Below are positions 28,427 through 34,782 of a stretch of DNA of 40,342 nucleotides, piece after piece. Under the pieces are notes generated by a model. The model had not been told where the DNA came from. It ran no database searches and was given only the letters and a program-made list of their open reading frames with translations. The DNA is from Burkholderiales bacterium. Lineage in GTDB: Bacteria > Pseudomonadota > Gammaproteobacteria > Burkholderiales > Burkholderiaceae_C. Within the stretch, counting starts at the first letter, position 1. Every line of letters begins with the position of its first letter. The stretch is taken from contig JAGWMW010000006.1 in NCBI GenBank assembly GCA_028871575.1, positions 1-40,342 on the forward strand, in the 5' to 3' direction. The position numbers and the translations under genes are program-made.

Positions 28427-29482
28427 ATGCCGATCAACAACGTGGTCTTGAAAGCCGCCGTGGACGCCGTCGGCGATGCCAAGGTCAAAGGGGCCTTGTC
28501 CACGGCCATTGAGGCGATGGGCGACCCCGAGCAGAACAGCCTGGCCAATGCCATCAAGCTGAAGGCCAGCCCCCGCGTGCCGGCCCGGCATGCCGCCATG
28601 CTGGGGCACCTGTGTCTGGGGATGAAGGTGACGTCCAACATTCCCAACCTCAAGGCCGTGGTCAAGAGCTGGAGCATCGAAGAGTCGACCAAGGAGCTCA
28701 ATGCCGTCTACAAGTCCTACGTCGAACGGACCGAGGAGATCAAGAAGTCCAAGGGGGCGTCGTATTTCGGCTCCGTGGTGCTGGCGCCGAGCTTCTACCG
28801 CTACGCGAGCTCGGAGGAGCAACGGGTGGCGCGCCTGGCCATCAAGGCCTCGCAAGAGATGGCGCTGAAGGCGGTCATCGCGGTGGCCACGGTGCGGGCC
28901 AATGCCACGACCGAGGTCAAGCGCCGCTTCGAAGCGCACTTCGGCGCCTACGACGCGCTGCGCTACCAGAAGGTCAAAGGCAACATCGACAAGATCTACA
29001 AGGCCCTGACCACCAAGCCGGTGCTGCTCTACTACCGCGGGACCAAGGTCGCCGGGATCGACGACTCGGCCGACAGCACGGGGGCGGCGAAGTCCACGAC
29101 CTCGGTGGCCGAGACCTGGACCGACACGCAGCTGACGAACATCCCGAGCCTGCATTCGTACAAGAACGAGGCCAAGTGCGCCGCGGTCACGCACATCTGG
29201 ATGGGTTCGGCGGCCTTCGAATCCGGCGCCAGCGGCCCCAAGTCGACCGGGGGTAAGCGGGCGGTCAGCGGCAACATGAGCATCGCCGGAACGATCCTCC
29301 ACGAGATCTCGCACTACGCCTGTGCGACGGCCGACGAAAGCGCCTCGGTCTGCCAGTGGGGCTCGACCGACAAGTGCTATGGCTCGGCAAACGTCCAGGC
29401 CCTGGCCGCTGCCGACGTGGTCAAGGCCTGCAACAACGCCGACTCGTACCGCTACTACTTCGAGGCGTTCCAGGAGGTTTGA
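28427..29482 (+). CDS. Candidate T6SS effector: M35-type (aspzincin) metallo-endopeptidase domain protein
   Basis: C-terminal half RRFEAHFGAYDALRYQKVKGNIDKIYKAL...GTILHEISHYACATADE...GSTDKCYG...NADSYRYYFEAF: HExxH plus a GTxDxxYG-like motif plus NADSY, characteristic of M35. No signal peptide; directly downstream of clpV; SD AAAGGAG. Confidence 0.8.
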   Translation: MPINNVVLKAAVDAVGDAKVKGALSTAIEAMGDPEQNSLANAIKLKASPRVPARHAAMLGHLCLGMKVTSNIPNLKAVVKSWSIEESTKELNAVYKSYVERTEEIKKSKGASYFGSVVLAPSFYRYASSEEQRVARLAIKASQEMALKAVIAVATVRANATTEVKRRFEAHFGAYDALRYQKVKGNIDKIYKALTTKPVLLYYRGTKVAGIDDSADSTGAAKSTTSVAETWTDTQLTNIPSLHSYKNEAKCAAVTHIWMGSAAFESGASGPKSTGGKRAVSGNMSIAGTILHEISHYACATADESASVCQWGSTDKCYGSANVQALAAADVVKACNNADSYRYYFEAFQEV

Positions 29483-29577
29483 CCTGCACCGCCCGAAGAC
29501 CCGCTATGGATGACCCAGCCCCGGTGCGCTGCCATCTGCGCTGACGACCAGCCCCGCTTGCCGAAGGACCCCAGCCC

Positions 29578-30588
29578 ATGCCCACCCGCCAGCTGACCCG
29601 CGAAGACTTCACCGCCATGGCCGTGCTGGCCAAGGCCCGGCGGGAATTGATGGTCACGATGTTCGGCGGCACGCAGCTGAAGTTCGGCACGGGCTCGGTG
29701 CTGTCCACCGGCAAGTCGCTGCTCCTCAGCGGCAAGTCGATCTACTCGCAGAGCAGCAAGATCGCCAAGGGCGGTGCCCAGGCGGGCAAGCTGCTCTCGA
29801 CGCCCGGCATCCAGCAGGCGGTCGAGGGCTTCATCACCCAATGCGCCGGCATCGACAACATCCACGAGCTGCTGGCGGTCGTCAGCAGCGAGGCCTTGTC
29901 CGAACTGGTGGCCGAAGTGACGCCGGTGATCGGCGTGCTCTACAGCGGGGCCAAGCTCGCCAAGGCGACCAAGGCGGTGGTCGACGACGCGCGCAACCTG
30001 TACAACTACGCCGACTACAAGACGGGCTTCCGGCCCTCCGACCCCCAGGCCGCGGCCGACGCGGTGAAGGCCATCATCCAGCGCGACCTGGCGCGCCATT
30101 CGGTCGACCTGGCACGCCAGGCCACAGCCACGGGCACGAAGATCGCCGGCCTGTTCGCCGACTTCGGCACCGCCACCACGGCCGGCATCGGCCTGGCCAA
30201 TGCGCTGGCCGGCCTGGGCCTGCGGCTGGCGGCGCTGGGCATGGACATCCGCGACCTGCGCGCGGGCAACGCCCGCCTGGCCACGCCGGCGACGCTGGAC
30301 TTGAGCGTCTTCGGCGAATGCCCCATCCTCGGCTGCTACCTGCTGACCTGTGCTGACACCTCGCAGGTGGCCAACCTGTTCGTGGCCGACATCGGCCTGC
30401 CGGGGTGGATGGACAAGGTCGAGGCGATGAAGCGCGAGCAGATGGAGCCCCTGCTCAAGATCGCCACCAAGGCCATCCATGCCTCGCCGCTGCAGCTCGA
30501 AGGGCTGGCCTCGAACAAGGGCACGCACCAGAAGCAGGGCTTCTTCGCCAGCATCAAGTCCAAGGTCACGAAGAAGATCCTGGGCTGA
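29578..30588 (+). CDS. Hypothetical protein (T6SS-associated; possible effector partner or second effector)
   Basis: 336-aa ORF with long Gly/Ala-rich hydrophobic stretches (KIAGLFADFGTATTAGIGLANALAGLGLRLAALGM) and a CPILGCYLLTCADTSQVANLFVADIGLPGWMDKVEAMKREQMEPLLKIATKAI segment; same strand and context. Confidence 0.7.
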   Translation: MPTRQLTREDFTAMAVLAKARRELMVTMFGGTQLKFGTGSVLSTGKSLLLSGKSIYSQSSKIAKGGAQAGKLLSTPGIQQAVEGFITQCAGIDNIHELLAVVSSEALSELVAEVTPVIGVLYSGAKLAKATKAVVDDARNLYNYADYKTGFRPSDPQAAADAVKAIIQRDLARHSVDLARQATATGTKIAGLFADFGTATTAGIGLANALAGLGLRLAALGMDIRDLRAGNARLATPATLDLSVFGECPILGCYLLTCADTSQVANLFVADIGLPGWMDKVEAMKREQMEPLLKIATKAIHASPLQLEGLASNKGTHQKQGFFASIKSKVTKKILG

Positions 30589-30756
30589 GGGCCCCGGGGA
30601 TGGCGCCCGGCGGCGCGCCTGGCCACCGACGCACAGCCTCGGCCGATGCCAGCCTCCAGCCGACTCCCGAACCCGGATTTGGTACCCTGAACGCAGGCCC
30701 TCGTTAGCCGCGCTTCGACCCCGCCCGAGTAGCTTCGCGACACCCCGCTTCGGCCC

Positions 30757-31308
30757 ATGGCTGCCTCCCCGCCCCTCCCACTGCCCGCGGGCCATGCGCG
30801 AGCTGCACGCGACGCACGCGATGAACGCGCTGCTCGCGATGCACGCGCTGCGCCCGCGCGGCCGGGTGCGCTCGCGCCGCTGGCGCTGTCCGGCCTCTGC
30901 GCCGGTGTGCGGCCTGGCGACGACGTCGCTTCGGCGCGGCTGCGGCTGCTGGCCCTGCAGCGGGCCGATGGCGAAGACCTGTCACGGCTGGACGACCATG
31001 ACTTGCAGGCCCGGCTCGAAGCGTGGCACGGCCGCGCCGAGTCCCTCGGCACCGATCCCGATCCGCCGGCACTGATGCGGCTGGCCTCGGCGCCGGCCGC
31101 TGGCGAAGCCGCTGCTGTCGCCGCTGCCGGCCCGCGGCGCAGCGCACCCGTCGAGCCCGCAGCGCCTGCCGAGACCACCTTCGGCGCCGACGTCGATGCC
31201 GAGGCCATGGCGCAGGCGCTGGTGCAGGCGGCGCAGGACGGCGTGCCGTTCTGCGAGGAATGCGCCCGCGCCGCGGCGCGGGCCGCGGCGGGCGGAGCCG
31301 GCCCGTGA
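30757..31308 (+). CDS. Hypothetical protein with (ARD)n low-complexity N-terminus and PFCEEC C-terminal motif
   Basis: ORF MAASPPLPLPAGHARAARDARDERAARDARAAP...AEAMAQALVQAAQDGVPFCEECARAA; stop overlaps the GTG start of the DUF4123-like gene (GTGA). Confidence 0.6.
   Translation: MAASPPLPLPAGHARAARDARDERAARDARAAPARPGALAPLALSGLCAGVRPGDDVASARLRLLALQRADGEDLSRLDDHDLQARLEAWHGRAESLGTDPDPPALMRLASAPAAGEAAAVAAAGPRRSAPVEPAAPAETTFGADVDAEAMAQALVQAAQDGVPFCEECARAAARAAAGGAGP
30796..30849 (+). repeat. 9-bp degenerate tandem repeat encoding ARA/ARD tripeptides
   Basis: Consecutive 9-mers gcgcgagct, gcacgcgac, gcacgcgat, gaacgcgct, gctcgcgat, gcacgcgct in the reading frame of the 30757 ORF. Confidence 0.75.
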
Positions 31309-31859
31309 CGCTGCATCCGCGCGAGCGCGTCGAGCAGGTGCTCTGGCCCGAGGGCGCGGCCTCGCGGCTCGAAGTCTGGGCCGTGCTGGACTGCGCGCGC
31401 GACCCGGCCGTGCGCGGCGCGCTGCTCGAGTCGCGCCTGGAGAGCCTGTGCCTGTACAGCGGCCCGCTGCCGCGCGCGCTGGAAGCGGTGGCGCCGCACC
31501 TGGTGCAATTGCTGCCAGGCCACCGGCTGACCACGCGCCTGCTGGGCGAAGGCTGGGGCCGGTCCTGGGGCGTGTGCCTGGCGATCGAGGACGCTGCCAA
31601 CCTCAGGCACCACCTGCGCAAGCTGCTGACGGTGCGCGACCCGCAGGGCCGGCGGCTGCTGTTCAGGTTCTACGACCCGCGCGTGCTGCGCGCCTACCTG
31701 CCCACTTGCACGGCCGACGAATGGCGGCAGTTCGCGGGGCCGGTCGCCTCGTTCTACGCCGAGGCGCCGGGCGGCGAGGGCCTGCTCGAGTTCGCGCGCG
31801 ACGGCCGCTGGCTCGTCGGGCCGGGGTCGCCCGCCGCGGGCCCCCGGCCCGCGGCGTAG
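31305..31859 (+). CDS. DUF4123-type T6SS effector adaptor (Tap/Tec-like)
   Basis: VWAVLDCARDPAVRGALLESRLESLCLYSGPLPRALEAVAPHLVQLLPGHRLTTRLLGEGWGRSWGVCLAIEDAANLRHHLRKLLTVRDPQGRRLLFRFYDPRVLRAYLPTCTADEWRQFAGPVASFYAE, typical DUF4123 pattern. Confidence 0.88.
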   Translation: MTLHPRERVEQVLWPEGAASRLEVWAVLDCARDPAVRGALLESRLESLCLYSGPLPRALEAVAPHLVQLLPGHRLTTRLLGEGWGRSWGVCLAIEDAANLRHHLRKLLTVRDPQGRRLLFRFYDPRVLRAYLPTCTADEWRQFAGPVASFYAEAPGGEGLLEFARDGRWLVGPGSPAAGPRPAA

Positions 31860-31910
31860 CCCGTCGAGGGTCCGGGTCGGGCCCAGGCCAGGACCAGGCA
31901 CAGGCCCGGG

Positions 31911-33308
31911 TCAGGCCCTCGCCCGGCCCAGCCCGGCCAGTCGCTGCGCCGGCTCGGCCACCGACTGCAGCCGCGGCAGCGTGACCGCGTTGCGGTGGCG
32001 GTGGCTGCGCAGCGGCATCAGGCCGGCGTCGAGCCAGGCCTGCGCGGCCTCGTCGTCCAGCCACTGCTCGGCGCAGGGCTGCAGCACCGGCTCGCCGTCC
32101 TGCACGAAGCTGCAGGCGGGCAGGTCGCCGATCTCGCGCTCGTCGCCGGGCTCGAAGTCCCACCCCCGCGCGGTGAAGGCGCGGCCGATCAGCAGCGCCA
32201 CCCCCAGCCCCGGGTGGCCCCAGAGGAAGTCCTCGCCCGACGGCGCGCCGGCAATCTCTTCGAAGGCGAAGGCGTCGATCGGGTCGCTGCGACGGCCGTA
32301 GGGCTGGCGCAGCAGCAGGCGCGGCGCGGCCAGGCCGATCCAGGGCGCGGCCTCGCTGCGGCGCAGGGCATGCCAGCCGGCGAGGGCGGCGCTGTCGGCG
32401 CCGGCCAGCGCGGGGTCGGCCGTGGCCAGCAGCGGGCCGCCGGCGCGGGCCGCGATCAGGCCCAGCGCCGCCAGCAGGCCGATGTCGGCGTCGCTGGGGC
32501 CGAAGCGGTAAAGGCCCACCAGCGCCGACCAGCCGCGTCCATCGGGCGCCTGGCGCCAGCGTTCGGCCAGCGCGCGGTGCAGCCCCGTCTGCGCGAGCCG
32601 GCCCTGGGCCGCGACCACGTCGGCCAGCAGTTCGTCGCGCGTGACGTCGAACAGGTGCAGCTCGAGCGTCTCGTCGAGCTCCAGGCCCGTGGCCAGCCCG
32701 TGCACGCCGCGCCAGGCCGATTCGAGCGACCGGAAGGCCGGGTCGCGCAGGAGCCCGCGCATCACCTCGGCCAGCGCCGCATCGACGCCGCCGCGGTCGG
32801 CCTGCGCCTGCGCCGAGGTGTCGGCCACGATGTGCGGCGCGACGATGCCGCGGATGAAGCCTTCGATGCCGGCCGCCTGGGCCGCTGGGGCCAAAGGGGC
32901 TAACGGGGCCGGCGTGGCGACCGGCGGCGCCGAGACCGCGGGCCGGCCCAGCAGGGCACCGAGCAGGTCGCTGCCCGCTCCCGGCGGCCGGGCGCGGGCC
33001 TGGCGCAGCGGCTCGAACCGAGCGCAGCGCGCGTAGAGCGCGTCGGGGTGCCAGTCGTCCAGCCGTGCGAAGGGCAGGGGGCCCTCGGGCAGGGCCACGC
33101 GGGGCGCCAGCCGTTCGATGACGGTGTCGATCCGGTCGACGTCGATGCGGTGCGTGGGCCGCTCGGCCAGCGGTGGGCGCTCGGCCGGGGCGCGGCCGCT
33201 GAAGTCGCCCAGCACCAGCAGGCGCATCGGTCCGCTCGCGCCGGCGGGGCGGCCGTCGCGGCCGGCGGACGGCCCGAGATCGAGCGTGAAATCCATGCGT
33301 GCGGGCAT
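31911..33308 (-). CDS. TssB-TssC-like fused sheath-domain protein lacking the TssC C-terminal region
   Basis: N-terminus MRLLVLGDFSGRAPAERPPLAERPTHRIDVDRIDTVIERLAPRVAL aligns by eye with TssB MGVLADLSGKPADPLAPVADRKFLEVDVDNFDARMKAMKPRVAF; the middle LLRDPAFRSLESAWRGVHGLATGLELDETLELHLFDVTRDELLADV aligns with TssC; ends near the TssC GFMPLVHRKN region. Alternative ATG at 33296. Confidence 0.85.
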   Translation of the reverse strand: MPARMDFTLDLGPSAGRDGRPAGASGPMRLLVLGDFSGRAPAERPPLAERPTHRIDVDRIDTVIERLAPRVALPEGPLPFARLDDWHPDALYARCARFEPLRQARARPPGAGSDLLGALLGRPAVSAPPVATPAPLAPLAPAAQAAGIEGFIRGIVAPHIVADTSAQAQADRGGVDAALAEVMRGLLRDPAFRSLESAWRGVHGLATGLELDETLELHLFDVTRDELLADVVAAQGRLAQTGLHRALAERWRQAPDGRGWSALVGLYRFGPSDADIGLLAALGLIAARAGGPLLATADPALAGADSAALAGWHALRRSEAAPWIGLAAPRLLLRQPYGRRSDPIDAFAFEEIAGAPSGEDFLWGHPGLGVALLIGRAFTARGWDFEPGDEREIGDLPACSFVQDGEPVLQPCAEQWLDDEAAQAWLDAGLMPLRSHRHRNAVTLPRLQSVAEPAQRLAGLGRARA

Positions 33309-33389
33309 CGGCCCCTCCCCTGCCTGCGGCTTGCCGGCGCTGGGACTTTGCTTCAGAGTCCGGGCCTGTACAAGCCCTGGCCTCGGCCC

Positions 33390-34727
33390 ATGTCCGGCGA
33401 ACCGGTATCGAACATCCCCGAGCTGCTCGCCCAGGCCATGCAGGCCCATGCCGGCGGCGAGCTCGACACCGCCGAGGGCCTGTACCGCCAGGCCCTGCAC
33501 CAGTCGCCGCAGGACCCCGATGCCCTGCATCTGTACGGCGTGCTCGAGGCGCAGCGCGGGCGCCACAAGCCGGCGGCCGACTTCATCCGGCAGGCCATCG
33601 CGGTGCGGCCGCTGGAGCCGATGTTCCACAACAACCTGGGCAACGTCTGGCTCGAGCGCCGCTGCGTGGCCGAGGCCGAGGCCTGCTACCGGCAGGCACT
33701 GGCGCTGGCGCCGACGCGGCCCGACGTGCTGAACAACCTGGGCGTGCTGCTGAGCCTGACCGAGCGCCGCGACGAGGGCGAGCCGCTGCTGCGCCGTGCC
33801 GCCGAGCTGGCGCCGCAGTTCAGCGACGCGCGCCAGAACCTGGCCAACCACCTGCTGCGCGGCGGCCGCGTCAGCGAGGCCCTGCAGCAGTGCCTGGAGG
33901 GCCTGGTCATCGCGCCGCGCAGCCGCACGCTGCGCCGGCTGCTGGGCATGCTCTACATCGCGCTGGGCCGCATCGACGAGGCCACCGCGCTGTACCGCGG
34001 CTGGCTCGAGACCGAGCCCGACAGCGTCGAGGCGCGCTTCCTGCTGTCGGCCTGCAGCGGCCGCCAGGTGCCCGACCGCTGCCCCGAGCGCTACGTCGCC
34101 GACACCTTCGACGCCTTCGCCGACAGCTTCGACGCCAAGCTGCAGCAGCTCGACTACCGGGCCCCGGGCCTGGTCGCGGACGCGGCCTCGCGCCGGCTCG
34201 GGCCGCCCCGCGCGGCGCTGACTGTCTTCGATGCCGGCTGCGGCACCGGCCTGTGCGGGCCGCTGCTGCGGCCGCAGGCGGCGCACCTGCTGGGTGTCGA
34301 CCTCTCGGCGGCGATGGTGGGCAAGGCGCGCTCGCGCGGCGTCTACGACGAGCTCGTCGTGGCCGAGCTGGTGGGCTTCCTGGCCGGCCGGCCGGCCGGG
34401 GCCGACGTGATCGTCTCGGCCGATACGCTGTGCTACTTCGGCCGGCTCGAGCCCTTCGCCGCCGCTGCGCGCACGGCCCTGCGCGACGGCGGCTGGCTCG
34501 TGTTCACGGTCGAGGCCCAGGCCGACGAGCCCGGCGAGCCCGCCTTCCGGCTGCAGCCGCACGGCCGCTATAGTCATCGGCGCTCGTACGTCGAGGCCGT
34601 GCTGCGCGATGCAGGGCTCGTGCCGGCCGAGGTGCAGGCCGCAGTGCTGCGCAATGAGGTCAGCAAGCCCGTCGACGGGTGGGTGGTCTGCGCCCGCGCC
34701 GAAGGCGCGGGGCCGGGCTTCGCCTGA
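33390..34727 (+). CDS. TPR domain / SAM-dependent methyltransferase fusion protein
   Basis: TPR units (LYRQALHQSPQDPDALHLYGVLEAQRGRHKPAADFIRQAI...HNNLGNVWLERRCVAEAEACYRQALALAPTRPDVLNNLGVLL) followed by methyltransferase motif I VFDAGCGTGLCGPLL and VIVSADTLCYFGRLEPFAAAARTALRDGGWLVFTVE. Confidence 0.9.
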   Translation: MSGEPVSNIPELLAQAMQAHAGGELDTAEGLYRQALHQSPQDPDALHLYGVLEAQRGRHKPAADFIRQAIAVRPLEPMFHNNLGNVWLERRCVAEAEACYRQALALAPTRPDVLNNLGVLLSLTERRDEGEPLLRRAAELAPQFSDARQNLANHLLRGGRVSEALQQCLEGLVIAPRSRTLRRLLGMLYIALGRIDEATALYRGWLETEPDSVEARFLLSACSGRQVPDRCPERYVADTFDAFADSFDAKLQQLDYRAPGLVADAASRRLGPPRAALTVFDAGCGTGLCGPLLRPQAAHLLGVDLSAAMVGKARSRGVYDELVVAELVGFLAGRPAGADVIVSADTLCYFGRLEPFAAAARTALRDGGWLVFTVEAQADEPGEPAFRLQPHGRYSHRRSYVEAVLRDAGLVPAEVQAAVLRNEVSKPVDGWVVCARAEGAGPGFA

Positions 34728-34782
34728 GATCGGCCCCGAGCCGCCCGAGACTGCCCACCAGCGAGACCGCCTTCGAGGATCT

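Noticed and set aside
28427-29482. Interpretation of this gene as a housekeeping cytosolic peptidase
   Set aside because: M35-type motifs, lack of signal peptide and position within the T6SS cluster favour an exported cargo; kept as candidate effector, not proven.
30589-30756. sRNA or promoter in the gap before the PFCEEC ORF
   Set aside because: No clear -35/-10 pair or terminator-like hairpin with U-tract could be defended by eye.
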